NCBI GenBank assembly: GCA_035689115.1
Contig: DASSMA010000082.1
Span: forward strand, 1-64,000
Direction of reading: 5' to 3'
DNA: 64,000 nucleotides
Origin: JAHFUS01 sp035689115
Lineage (GTDB): Bacteria; Actinomycetota; Acidimicrobiia; Acidimicrobiales; GCA-2861595
The position numbers and the translations under genes were made by a program. This document shows positions 8,086 through 17,989 of this stretch, piece after piece. Within the stretch, counting starts at the first letter, position 1; each line of letters begins with the position of its first letter. Below the pieces are notes generated by a model. That model saw nothing but the letters and a program-made list of their open reading frames with translations. It was not told where the DNA came from and did not search any database.

Positions 8086-10509
8086 CGGCTCGGCCCGGCC
8101 CCCGCGCCGCACGGCGGCGAGGGTGACGACGCCGGCCAGGCCCAGCAGGGTGAGCACGATGCCGGCCCAGTCGGCGCCGGTGCGGCCGTAGTGGAGCGAC
8201 ACGTGCCGGCCCGTCGGCACCACGACCATGAGGTTGGGCGTGACCCGCCACGGGCCCTTTGCGCCCGAGGCCTGCCAGTTCGGGAAGTACGAGGCCTTCA
8301 CCAGCACCGGCGTGCCCGGCCGGTCGACGTCGAAGGAGATCCGGTCGTCGCCCACCTTCAGCTTCGAGACGTGGACGTCGGCCGGCTCGGCCTTGACGGG
8401 CGCCTTCTCCGCCTCGGAGGCGCCGATCCGCTTCCACTCCGGGGGTCCGCCGGCGGCCAGGAACGTGCCCCACCGGCTCGGGTCGAGGAACCACGGCTCC
8501 GACAGCTTCAGCCACGCCTTCTCGCCGGCCACGTCCCGCACCACCACCGGCTCGGCGGCGAGGGGCTGGACCAGGTCGGAGCCGGCCACCTCGTAGATCT
8601 CCCACGAGCGGTCCTTGGTGCCGGTCGGGTACCGCACGGGGAACCCCTTGGTGGACGCCACCAGCCGCAGGTCGGGGTTGGCGGCGGCGGCGGCCTTGGC
8701 CGTGTCGCTGAAGGCCATGAAGTACCGCGACCCGAGCAGCTGGAGGTGCTCCACGCCGAGGGTTATGTCGAAGTTGTGGTAGTCGAGCCCCCGCTGGGGC
8801 CGTGACGCCTTCTGCGACAGCTCGGACGCCGACAGGAAGTGGTACGGCGTGGTGGCCGAGGACTCGAAGTACAGGCCCTCCATCGACCCGATGCAGCCGT
8901 GGGTCCAGTACGGCAGCAGCATGAGCGCAAGCGGGGTGCCGAGCTGGTCGAGCTCGCCCTCGTACTCCCAGTGGGCCCGGCCGCAGCCCTCCGAGCGGCC
9001 CAGCTCGGTCATGGTGCGGATCAGCTCGTGGTACTCCGGGTACGACGTCTTGCGCTCGTAGCCGCCGTAGTTCCACTTGGCCCAGTCGGGCACGAAGCTG
9101 CGGTCGGTGGTCGTGGGCACGCCGACCATCGGTCCCTCGAAGCGGGGGACGATCGGCACGCCGGCGATCTTCAGGCCTGTTGACGAGGGCAGCTTGGCGT
9201 GGAGGTGCTCGGTCAGCGGCAGGTGGAGCGGGACGGCCACGAAGATGAGCGAGGCGAACAGGGCGATCACCGCCACCACCGGGGCCACGCTGTCGTGCAC
9301 GGCCACCATGGCCGAGGTCCGCTTGGAGCGGACCGGGTACTCCGGGCCGGGCTCGTCGCCGCCGAGCCCCGAGGGAACGGTGGCGGCCCAGTGCCGGTAC
9401 CCCCGCTCCTCACGGAGGAGGGCGTCCCGGGTGAGGTACTGCACGAGCCAGCCCACCGACGCCACGGCGAAGCCGGCCAGCAGCGACAGCGACAGGTACC
9501 AGAACGGCAGGATGCGGGGGTTCCAGATCTTGCCCTGGGGGGCGTAGCGGAACCCGAGGGCCGACAGGCCGGCCATGATCGTGAGGAACACGCCCACGCG
9601 GGCCTCGTCGCTCACGCGCCGCTCCCAGAGCCCGCTGAAAAACATGACCAGGGCCACGACGGCGCCGGCGCCGGCCATGACCACGAGCCACCGCAGGTTG
9701 TGGGGCAGCAGGTTCTCCCCGTACTTGGTCATCTTCTCGTAGGCCATGTCGTTCGTGTAGGCCAGGTTGGCCACGAACGGCAGGGCCCAGAAGGCGGCCA
9801 CCATGCCGCCCAGGATCACCACGACGGCCCCGTCGGCGACGCGGCGGGCCGACGGCCGCAGCGCCAGCAGCACCAGGGCGCCGGTGAGGGCGAAGAACGT
9901 CGGCACCACGTGGGACAGCAGGGTGAGCGAGAGCAGGATCACCGCCAGCGCCCGGTGGCGGCCGGTGCGGAACACCTTCGCCGCCACGCCGAGGAACAGC
10001 AGGGCCAGGGCCAGGCTGATGGAGTAGCTGTACTCGCCGGCCAGGGTGGAGGCGATGTTGCCGCCGTAGATGGTGAAGGTGCGGTCGAACAGGAACGGCA
10101 GGGTGGCCACGGCCAGCACCGCCGGACCCGGCGCTCGCAGGCCGGCCAGCTTCCCGAACGCCCACGCGCACACCGGCAGACCCACCAGGCCGGCCACGGA
10201 CACGAGCTTGAACGCCACCTGGTAGGGCAGGAGGACGTCGAGCAGGATCATCGCCAGGCTGGGCAGGGGGAAGTAGAAGGTCGGGAAGGCGAACCCGGCG
10301 TACCAGTCCGGTGCCCAGCCGGTGATGCGGCCGTGGGGCAGCAGGTGGTCGCGCATGAACGCCGGGCCCCACACGTGGGCGCCCATGTCCCCGCCGTTGG
10401 GGGTCGTCGCGCTCAGCAGCAGCCGTGGCTGCAGCTGGGCGAAGACGAAGAGCGCCGCCCCCGCCACGGCCAGGCACGTGGCGACGGTGGCAGCGGTGGA
10501 CCGGCGCAC
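7789..10509 (-). CDS. Large polytopic membrane protein with extracytoplasmic domain
   Basis: About 906 residues. The first 420 or so form roughly ten hydrophobic helices with an early GGDMGAHVWGPAFMRDHLLP motif, a layout seen in YfhO-like and 6-pyruvoyl-tetrahydropterin-synthase-related membrane proteins of actinobacteria and probably a GT-C-type fold. A soluble extracytoplasmic region of ~350 residues and one last helix follow. The GTG at 10509 is preferred to an upstream ATG at 10716 that would cross the zinc-ribbon gene. The frame does not close after the last helix: some 100 acidic residues are read antisense to the glycosyltransferase, an overlap of 297 bp. That tail looks fortuitous. 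Likely role: transfer or assembly of cell-envelope sugars (inference). Confidence 0.75.
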   Translation of the reverse strand: MRRSTAATVATCLAVAGAALFVFAQLQPRLLLSATTPNGGDMGAHVWGPAFMRDHLLPHGRITGWAPDWYAGFAFPTFYFPLPSLAMILLDVLLPYQVAFKLVSVAGLVGLPVCAWAFGKLAGLRAPGPAVLAVATLPFLFDRTFTIYGGNIASTLAGEYSYSISLALALLFLGVAAKVFRTGRHRALAVILLSLTLLSHVVPTFFALTGALVLLALRPSARRVADGAVVVILGGMVAAFWALPFVANLAYTNDMAYEKMTKYGENLLPHNLRWLVVMAGAGAVVALVMFFSGLWERRVSDEARVGVFLTIMAGLSALGFRYAPQGKIWNPRILPFWYLSLSLLAGFAVASVGWLVQYLTRDALLREERGYRHWAATVPSGLGGDEPGPEYPVRSKRTSAMVAVHDSVAPVVAVIALFASLIFVAVPLHLPLTEHLHAKLPSSTGLKIAGVPIVPRFEGPMVGVPTTTDRSFVPDWAKWNYGGYERKTSYPEYHELIRTMTELGRSEGCGRAHWEYEGELDQLGTPLALMLLPYWTHGCIGSMEGLYFESSATTPYHFLSASELSQKASRPQRGLDYHNFDITLGVEHLQLLGSRYFMAFSDTAKAAAAANPDLRLVASTKGFPVRYPTGTKDRSWEIYEVAGSDLVQPLAAEPVVVRDVAGEKAWLKLSEPWFLDPSRWGTFLAAGGPPEWKRIGASEAEKAPVKAEPADVHVSKLKVGDDRISFDVDRPGTPVLVKASYFPNWQASGAKGPWRVTPNLMVVVPTGRHVSLHYGRTGADWAGIVLTLLGLAGVVTLAAVRRGGRAEPSAGVAPEGEAESGEPPYRPQGAPEDWAPRWAGLPDGDGDVGDGEPSPLRAEHQLGVEQVGAEPAPLDDGQQLLAPHDLHAVGVRDVEAEASAEDEGEH

Positions 10510-10562
10510 CGGTCCATTGTTGTCCGAAGGCGACGGGTGCCGGGGCGCGCCGCCCCGGAGCC

Positions 10563-10730
10563 CTACCTCTGGGATGCCAGCTCGAGGACGCCGGGCAGCT
10601 CGACGGGCTCGCCGTCGCTGTGCCACCAGCGCGTGTCGCAGGCGGAGCAGTTGCGCATCGTGACGGCCCGGTCCTTGATCGTGAGGCTTATCTCCACGAG
10701 ACCGGACTTCTTGCATTTCGGACAGCTCAT
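10563..10730 (-). CDS. 55-residue zinc-ribbon protein
   Basis: The ATG at 10730 has a strong GGAGGGG ribosome-binding site and opens a 55-codon frame: MSCPKCKKSGLVEISL near the start and MRNCSACDTRWWHSDG in the middle. The CPKC and CSAC pairs are a classical four-cysteine zinc knuckle, followed by a WW pair. I recognise it as an actinobacterial small zinc-ribbon type without known function; it could bind RNA, DNA or a protein partner. The long membrane-protein gene starts 54 nt downstream, so the two may be cotranscribed. Confidence 0.75.
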   Translation of the reverse strand: MSCPKCKKSGLVEISLTIKDRAVTMRNCSACDTRWWHSDGEPVELPGVLELASQR

Positions 10731-10813
10731 CGCCCCTCCCTAGGTCGAACAGAACTGTGATCCGCCGAGATGTTCGGCAGGAAGGGTGGCGGACTTGAGG
10801 CGCGGCGCCGACC

Positions 10814-11539
10814 TCAGTGATTTGTGAGGAGGATGACCACCGTGACGGCGTTGAAGCACATGTGGGCGATCAGGGACGGGCCCAGCCGGCCGGCCCGCTG
10901 GGCCAGGATCCCGAGCACCACCCCGAACGCCACCAGGCCGAGGAGCTGCACCGGCTGGAAGTGGGCCACACCGAACGTCACGGCCGAGATCGCCACCGCC
11001 GCCACCGGCCCGAGCCGGCGCGCGACCGACCGCTGGAGGAGGCCGCGGAAGAACAGTTCCTCGACGAGGGGCGCGCCGACCACGATCAGGAGGGGGATGA
11101 CGACGACGCCGGCCCCCTTGGCCAGGTCGGTGACCTCCTTCGCCTTCTCCGACACGTCGAGGTCGTGGCCGAGGAGCCGGAACGGCAGGTACAGCAGGGG
11201 GATCATCACCAGCTGCGAGGCGACGCCCGCAATGACGCCGGGCAGGATGTCCGATCGCTCCACCCGCAGTCCGAAGTCCACCGCCAGGCTGCGGCTCCCC
11301 TTGCGGAGGCAGGCGTTGGCCAGGGCGGCGCCCAGTCCCGTCCAGAGGCCGACGACGCTGGCCACGAAGGTTCCCAGGTCGCCGGTCCCCTGGCCGCTGA
11401 CCCCGACCCACACGACGCTGAACGCCACCGAGAGCCACAGCCCGAGGAAGAAGCCCAGGGCGGCGTCGCCGAGCCCCCACTCTGGTTCCGGGAGAGGGGG
11501 CGACGGGGCCGGCTCGCCCACGACCGGCCGGTCGGTCAC
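10814..11539 (-). CDS. CPBP-family intramembrane metalloprotease
   Basis: About 241 residues with a hydrophilic N-terminus and seven or eight membrane segments. The three CPBP (Abi/CAAX-protease) motifs are present: EELFFRGLLQR, FGVAHFQPVQLL and HMCFNAVTVV, giving the glutamate and histidine metal ligands. Family members cleave or process membrane proteins, or give immunity to peptides. The start is uncertain: GTG 11539 begins MTDRPVVGEPAP; the frame remains open upstream but runs through low-complexity sequence, a hairpin repeat and the DUF3499 gene. No partner gene points to a substrate. Confidence 0.8.
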   Translation of the reverse strand: MTDRPVVGEPAPSPPLPEPEWGLGDAALGFFLGLWLSVAFSVVWVGVSGQGTGDLGTFVASVVGLWTGLGAALANACLRKGSRSLAVDFGLRVERSDILPGVIAGVASQLVMIPLLYLPFRLLGHDLDVSEKAKEVTDLAKGAGVVVIPLLIVVGAPLVEELFFRGLLQRSVARRLGPVAAVAISAVTFGVAHFQPVQLLGLVAFGVVLGILAQRAGRLGPSLIAHMCFNAVTVVILLTNH

Positions 11540-11641
11540 GGGCGCGGCGAACGCGGCTCGGGGAGGGCCATCGGCCCCCAGCGTAGGGGGTGCCTGCCGC
11601 CCCGGGCCGTGAGCATCGGTGGCCCGCCGGCTGACGGCGAC

Positions 11642-11735
11642 GGGGGGTGCGGGGGGCGGAGCCCCCTGCAGAACGGCCGCCGATCCGGCTTTGCCGGTCG
11701 GGGGCCTCGAGCGCCGTCCGCAGGACGGCACGCCG
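11642..11735. repeat. Three-hairpin intergenic element, copy A
   Basis: About 94 bp, closely matching 14161-14252. It contains in order a GGGGGCGGAGCCCCC hairpin, a CCGGCTTTGCCGG hairpin and GCCGTCC-GCA-GGACGGC. The third stem is GCCGGCC-GGA-GGCCGGC in copy B, so both strands of the stem changed together. It ends 1-2 nt before the stop of the DUF3499 gene and may act as its terminator (minus strand). Confidence 0.8.
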
Positions 11736-11736
11736 A

Positions 11737-11973
11737 TCAGGACGCGATGGAGGGGCGGATGGGGATAATGGGGGTGCGCCGGTCGTCGCACGCCCAGCCC
11801 ACCGGCACCTTGAGCGAGGAGGCGTGGCCGTCGCACAGGCCCCACATCCCGGGGATCGCGCCTTCCTCGTCGGTGGGGCTGTCCAGCCACACCGTGCGGC
11901 TGGCGTAGTGGTACGTCATGGTGGCCGTGGCCTGCGCCCGGCACCCGGGTCGGGCGCAGTTGCGGATATCCAT
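11737..11973 (-). CDS. DUF3499 family protein
   Basis: A 78-residue protein from ATG 11973: MDIRNCARPGCRAQATATM, YHYASRTVWLDS, GLCDGHASSLKVPVGW. The CxxxxC pair, the aromatic strand and the C..H..L..P.GW end are the DUF3499 signature, found across actinobacteria next to manB and whiB2. A cysteine/histidine metal site is likely. It faces ftsH across a 94-nt divergent gap. Function unknown; here it keeps its usual company of manB and the SIS isomerase a few kilobases away. Confidence 0.85.
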   Translation of the reverse strand: MDIRNCARPGCRAQATATMTYHYASRTVWLDSPTDEEGAIPGMWGLCDGHASSLKVPVGWACDDRRTPIIPIRPSIAS

Positions 11974-12067
11974 GGGCGACGACGGTACCGGTCCCGAGCC
12001 AGGAATTGTTGGACCCCCCCACACGAGCGTGCGTGAGTACGAAGGGGGTGGCGCCTAGCATTGGTCC

Positions 12068-14080
<2,013 letters not shown>

Positions 14081-14160
14081 GTTTCGCACCCGCAAGCACG
14101 CCAGAGGCACACGGCCGGCGGCCGCTCCAGCGCCGGAGGCGCCCCCACGGCTGTCGGCAT

Positions 14161-14252
14161 GGGGGGTGCGGGGGGCGGAGCCCCCCGCAGAGAGCCGCCG
14201 GGCCGGCTTTGCCGGTCGGCGGCCTGAGCGCCGGCCGGAGGCCGGCACGTCA
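14161..14252. repeat. Three-hairpin intergenic element, copy B
   Basis: Second copy of the element at 11642-11735, between convergent ftsH and the nuoF-like gene. It carries GGGGGGCGGAGCCCCCC, CCGGCTTTGCCGG and GCCGGCC-GGA-GGCCGGC. Its position between two gene ends fits a bidirectional terminator. The remaining gap 14081-14285 holds no gene. Confidence 0.8.
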
Positions 14253-14285
14253 AACTCGCCGAGCAACTCCGCTTGCGAGGCGAAA

Positions 14286-15725
14286 CTAGGGTCGGCCGGC
14301 ACCCATGCGGTCGGCGGGGGCCTGGCCCGAGTCCGTGGGCTCGAAGGTCCAGTCGGGCTGCTTGTCGAGCTGGTGGAGGTCGAGCTCGGCCCGGCCGCCC
14401 ACGATGTCGCGGATGGGGACGATGGGCTCGGGGGTGACCGGCGGCGTGGACGGGTCCAGATGGCGGGCGAGGGCGTCGGGGAACTGCACGAGGATGCCGC
14501 CCACCACGCGCTCCTGCTGGTGGGCGAGGAAGCAGCGGGCCCGGTCGGCGACCGTGGCGACGCGGTCGGCCACGACCCCGGGGTCCTCGCCGGCGCCCTC
14601 GCCGGCGCACAGCCGGAACAGGGCCTCGGCGATGGCCCGTCCGTCCTGCTTGCACGGGGTGCACTGCCCGCACGACTCCACCGCCAGGAACCGGGCCACG
14701 CCGGCGCCCACCGCCGCCATGTCGGTGCTGTCGTCGAAGACGAGGAAGCCGCACGCCCCGAGGCCCGTGCCGATGCGCTGCATGTCCTCGTAGGTGAGGG
14801 GGGTGTCGAACCGCTCGGCCAGCACGGGGGGGTTGGCGACACCGGACATGGCAGCCACCAGCCGGCGCCCCTCCACCGGGCCGCCGCCGATCAGCTCCAG
14901 GGCCTCGGCCAGCGGCGTGCCCAGCGCCACCTCGGCCACGCCGTGGTTGCGGGTGGCCCCGGTCACCGTGCACAGCACCGTGCCGGGCGACTCGCGCGTC
15001 CCCACCGAGCGGAACCAGTCCGCCCCTTCGGCGATCAGCAGCGGGACGTTGGCCATCGTCTCCACGTTGTTGGCCAGCGTGGGCGGCGCCACCGTGGCAC
15101 CCGGCTCGGCCATCACCGTGCCCGCCGGCTGGTCGGGACGGGGGCCGACCTCGTCGACGCCGTGGCGGAAGGGCGGGGCGATCCGCGGGAACGGCGGGCG
15201 GCCGTCGAGGACCTCGAGCAGGGCCGTCTCCTCGCCGAAGAGGTACTCGCTGGGGCCGGTGGCCACCCCCAGGTTCACGCCGTCGGCCCAGTCGGTGCCG
15301 GCCGTCACCTCGGCGAGGGCCGCCTCGAGCCGTACGCGCTCCACTTCGAACGTCGCCTTCAGCGCCACCACCGCCCGGTCGGCACCGACGGCGAGGGCGG
15401 CGATGAGCGCCCCCTCCACCACCGCGTAGGGGGTGGCGCGCAGCAGGGTGCGGTCCTTGAAGGTGCCGGGCTCGCCCTCGGCGCCGTTCACCACCACGGT
15501 TGCGGGCAGGGCGGCCGACGCGTGGCCCGCGACTGTGCGCCACTTCACGCCGGTGGGGAACCCGCCGCCGCCACGGCCCCGGAGCCCGGCCGCCTCGATC
15601 TCGTCCACCACGGACGCCGGGCCGAGCTTCCGGGCGACCTCGATGCCCCGCCCGCCGCCGGCCGCCCGGTACTCGGCGAGCGATGCGTACGGCTGCTCCG
15701 GCAGGACTCTGGTGACGGCGCCCAT
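14286..15725 (-). CDS. NuoF-like NADH-binding flavoprotein, stand-alone
   Basis: A 479-residue protein of the complex I 51-kDa family. FMN/NADH elements: GLRGRGGGGFPTGVKW (48-62), NGAEGEPGTFKDR (80-92) and GPSEYLFGEETALLE (157-171). The 4Fe-4S site is ESCGQCTPCKQDG (350-362) with a later ARCFLA cysteine. No nuoE, nuoG or other complex I gene is adjacent, so it probably serves another NADH-linked oxidoreductase such as a formate-dehydrogenase-like diaphorase. The C-terminal ~65 residues (proline-rich, PVTPEPIVPIRD) are an extension. ATG 15725; dnaJ lies 51 nt upstream and may be cotranscribed. Confidence 0.85.
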   Translation of the reverse strand: MGAVTRVLPEQPYASLAEYRAAGGGRGIEVARKLGPASVVDEIEAAGLRGRGGGGFPTGVKWRTVAGHASAALPATVVVNGAEGEPGTFKDRTLLRATPYAVVEGALIAALAVGADRAVVALKATFEVERVRLEAALAEVTAGTDWADGVNLGVATGPSEYLFGEETALLEVLDGRPPFPRIAPPFRHGVDEVGPRPDQPAGTVMAEPGATVAPPTLANNVETMANVPLLIAEGADWFRSVGTRESPGTVLCTVTGATRNHGVAEVALGTPLAEALELIGGGPVEGRRLVAAMSGVANPPVLAERFDTPLTYEDMQRIGTGLGACGFLVFDDSTDMAAVGAGVARFLAVESCGQCTPCKQDGRAIAEALFRLCAGEGAGEDPGVVADRVATVADRARCFLAHQQERVVGGILVQFPDALARHLDPSTPPVTPEPIVPIRDIVGGRAELDLHQLDKQPDWTFEPTDSGQAPADRMGAGRP

Positions 15726-15776
15726 GGCGGCTCTGTACCCAAGGTCGGAGCCGGACGCACCCGGCGCCCGCCGTTC

Positions 15777-16685
15777 TCAGGCGGTGCTGGCCGCCGGCGT
15801 GTGCAGGTGGGCCCGGGGGTCGCCCTCGGCGACGTCGGCCAGGGCCTGCACCGCCCGGCGTTCCGCGGCGCTCAGGCGCTGGGGCACGGCGACCTCGACG
15901 CGGACGAGGAGGTCACCGCGGTGGCGGCCGGACTTCACGCCCTTCCCGCGTACGCGCAGCGTGCGCCCGGCCGGCGTGCCGGCTGGGATCCGCAGGGTGA
16001 CGGGAGGGCCGTCGAGCACCGGCACCTGCACCTCGGCGCCGAGCGCCGCCTCGGGGTAGGTGACGGGGAGGGTGAGGGTGAGGTCGCGCCCGGACCGGCC
16101 GAACACGGGATGCGGGCCGACCCGCACCAGGACGAACAGGTCGCCGGGCGGGCCGCCGTTGCGACCGGGGGCGCCGAGGCCGGGGAGGCGGACCAGCTGC
16201 CCGTCGTCGACGCCGGCGGGGATGCGCACCTTCACCGGGCGGGGCGACTCGCCGGTGACGACGACCTCCGTGGTGGTGCCGTGGACCGCCTCCTCGAACC
16301 CGAGGCTCAGCTCCGCCTGGAGGTCGGCGCCCCGGCGGGCGGCCGACGCCCGGGTCTGACCGAACAGGCCACCGAGGAGGTCGCCGAGGTCGAAGGCGGC
16401 GAAGTCGTCCCCGTCCGTGGAGAAGCTGAACCCGCCCTCCGGTCGCCCGGCCGGGCCCAGCCGGCGGACCCGGTCGTACTCGGTCCGCTTGGCGGCGTCG
16501 CCGAGGACGTCGTAGGCGGCGGACACCTCCTTGAACCGCTCCTCCGCCTCGGGCTTCCCGGGGTTGGCGTCGGGGTGCAGCTCCCGGGCGAGGCGCCGGT
16601 AGGCGCGCTGGATCTCCTTCTCGGTCGCCGTCTCCGCCACGCCGAGGACCCGGTAGTAGTCCTTGTCCAGCCACTCGCTCTGCAC
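15777..16685 (-). CDS. DnaJ-type co-chaperone without zinc finger
   Basis: A 302-residue J-protein of the CbpA/type II class. The J-domain occupies about 8-72 with HPD at 37-39; a Gly/Phe-rich linker with GGLFGQTR follows; then two C-terminal beta domains including VRIPAGVDDGQLVRLPGLG. The CxxCxGxG zinc repeats of DnaJ proper are absent. It should stimulate a DnaK partner and deliver unfolded clients. No dnaK or grpE is nearby. A SigH-like promoter (16725-16750) precedes it, consistent with heat or oxidative-stress control. Confidence 0.9.
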   Translation of the reverse strand: MQSEWLDKDYYRVLGVAETATEKEIQRAYRRLARELHPDANPGKPEAEERFKEVSAAYDVLGDAAKRTEYDRVRRLGPAGRPEGGFSFSTDGDDFAAFDLGDLLGGLFGQTRASAARRGADLQAELSLGFEEAVHGTTTEVVVTGESPRPVKVRIPAGVDDGQLVRLPGLGAPGRNGGPPGDLFVLVRVGPHPVFGRSGRDLTLTLPVTYPEAALGAEVQVPVLDGPPVTLRIPAGTPAGRTLRVRGKGVKSGRHRGDLLVRVEVAVPQRLSAAERRAVQALADVAEGDPRAHLHTPAASTA

Positions 16686-16724
16686 CGCACCACCCCTTGC
16701 TTCGAAGTTGCGTGTGCCACTGTC

Positions 16725-16750
16725 AACTTCGCGGGTGGATCCGACATTCC
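16725..16750 (-). promoter_or_regulatory. SigH/ECF-like promoter for dnaJ
   Basis: On the minus strand GGGAAT (-35) and GTT (-10) are separated by exactly 18 nt, matching the GGAAT-N18-GTT consensus of actinobacterial SigH/SigR. The -10 lies about 40 nt upstream of the dnaJ ATG. The sequence also contains TTGACA, so a housekeeping promoter is a possible alternative. Confidence 0.45.
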
Positions 16751-16769
16751 CGAGGAAGGCCGCAGATCG

Positions 16770-17147
16770 TCACAGGGCCGACGCCAGCGCCAGGCCGGCG
16801 GCGGCCGCCGCCAGCCCCGAGCAGAGCGTGACCGCCACGTTGACCGCCGCCGGGCGGGTCTCGCCCTCCTCGGCCAGCCGCACCGTCTCGTAGGCGAAGG
16901 TGGAGAAGGTGGTGAAGGCGCCGCAGAACCCGGTCCCGGCGACCACGCGCGTCGTGGCGGGGAAGCCGTGGTAGAGCACGAGGCCGGTCACGACGCCGAG
17001 CACCAGGGAGCCGGCCACGTTCACCACGAGGGTGCCCCAGGGGAAGGCGCCGCCCACCCGGTCGGCCACCCAGCCGTCGACCAGGAAGCGCGCCGGGGCG
17101 CCCACCGCGCCGGCGCCGAGCATGGCGGCCCAGGCGGCGGGCGTCAC
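16770..17147 (-). CDS. crcB: Fluoride channel subunit CrcB/FluC (first copy)
   Basis: A 125-residue four-helix membrane protein that passively exports fluoride. Motifs: GAVGAPARFLVDGWV, FPWGTLVVNVAGSLVLG (Asn pore residue) and GFCGAFTTFSTFAYE (the conserved Phe box and Na site region). GTG 17147 overlaps the TGA of the DUF190 gene (GTGA). The adjacent second crcB (17488-17925) suggests an obligate heterodimer of antiparallel subunits, as known in gram-positive pairs. No fluoride riboswitch was seen upstream of the operon. Confidence 0.92.
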   Translation of the reverse strand: MTPAAWAAMLGAGAVGAPARFLVDGWVADRVGGAFPWGTLVVNVAGSLVLGVVTGLVLYHGFPATTRVVAGTGFCGAFTTFSTFAYETVRLAEEGETRPAAVNVAVTLCSGLAAAAAGLALASAL

Positions 17148-17491
17148 CCCGCCGGACCGGGGCGGCCCGTGTACCGCACGACCTCGACGTCGTCGAGGAT
17201 GACCAGCCCCTCGGCGACCAGCTCCTCGAGCTCCGGGAGGAAGGCCCGAATCCGGTCCTCGGCGTCGACGATCACCACCACCATGGGGAGGTCGTCGGAC
17301 AGCGAGAGCAGCCGTGTCGTGTGGATGTGGTTGGAAGCCCCGTAGCCCTCGACCCCCCGCAGGACGGTGGCCCCGGCCAGCCCGGCCCGGTGGGCGCGCT
17401 GCACGATCTCGGTGGCGAGCGGGGTGTGGCCGTGGCGGTCGGACTCGCCCACGAACACGGTGAGGCGCTTCTGGTGGCCCTCGAGCCTCAT
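17144..17491 (-). CDS. DUF190 family cytosolic protein, fluoride-operon partner
   Basis: A 115-residue alpha/beta protein, MRLEGHQKRLTVFVGESDRH with ATVLRGVEGYGASNHIHT and PMVVVIVDAEDRIRAFLPEL, the PII-like fold of DUF190. It sits between the two crcB genes with ATGA and GTGA overlaps at either side and has a GGAGG site. DUF190 proteins are regular crcB partners and may regulate the channel or sense a ligand; that role is inferred from context. Confidence 0.9.
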   Translation of the reverse strand: MRLEGHQKRLTVFVGESDRHGHTPLATEIVQRAHRAGLAGATVLRGVEGYGASNHIHTTRLLSLSDDLPMVVVIVDAEDRIRAFLPELEELVAEGLVILDDVEVVRYTGRPGPAG

Positions 17492-17925
17492 CGCCCTCCT
17501 CCCCGCCGGCCCGGGAGTGACCGGCCGCCGCGCACGCCGGCCCACGCCGCCGCGCATCCCGCCACGAGGCTGGCGGCGGCATAGGCGGCGGCCACGCCGG
17601 CGTGGCCGTCCTTGGCCAGGAGGTCCACCTCCACGGCGAAGGTCGACCAGGTGGTGTAGGCGCCGAGGAAACCGGTGGCGAGGAACGGGCGGGCGAAGCG
17701 GCCGGGCGGGAACCGCTCCAGCAGCACGCCCAGCACCAGGCCGAGGGCGAGGCAGCCGCTCACGTTGGTGAGGAACGTGGCCCAGGGGAATTGGCCGGCC
17801 GCGGGCGGGACGGCCAGCGACACGCCGTAGCGGGCGGCCGTCCCGAGGGCGCCGCCGGCGGCGATGGCGGCCAGCGCCGCCGGCTCGGCCCGGCGCCGGA
17901 CGGACGGGGAGGAGGCGGTGGCCAT
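17488..17925 (-). CDS. crcB: Fluoride channel subunit CrcB/FluC (second copy)
   Basis: A 145-residue FluC homologue with a longer charged N-terminus (MATASSPSVRRRAEP), GALGTAARYGVSLAV, FPWATFLTNVSGCLALG and GFLGAYTTWSTFAVE. The pore Asn and FTTFST-like box are conserved. It is the first gene of the crcB-DUF190-crcB operon and its stop overlaps the DUF190 ATG. It starts 64 nt from the divergent phosphatase gene; the shared spacer has no recognisable fluoride aptamer. Confidence 0.92.
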   Translation of the reverse strand: MATASSPSVRRRAEPAALAAIAAGGALGTAARYGVSLAVPPAAGQFPWATFLTNVSGCLALGLVLGVLLERFPPGRFARPFLATGFLGAYTTWSTFAVEVDLLAKDGHAGVAAAYAAASLVAGCAAAWAGVRGGRSLPGRRGGGR

Positions 17926-17989
17926 GCCACAGAGAAGCAGGGTTACGCCGCGGATGGCCGTTACGCTGGAGATTCGGCCGCGGAGGACG

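Noticed and set aside
17926..17989. Fluoride riboswitch upstream of the crcB operon
   Set aside because: The 64-nt spacer lacks the conserved pseudoknot sequences on either strand.
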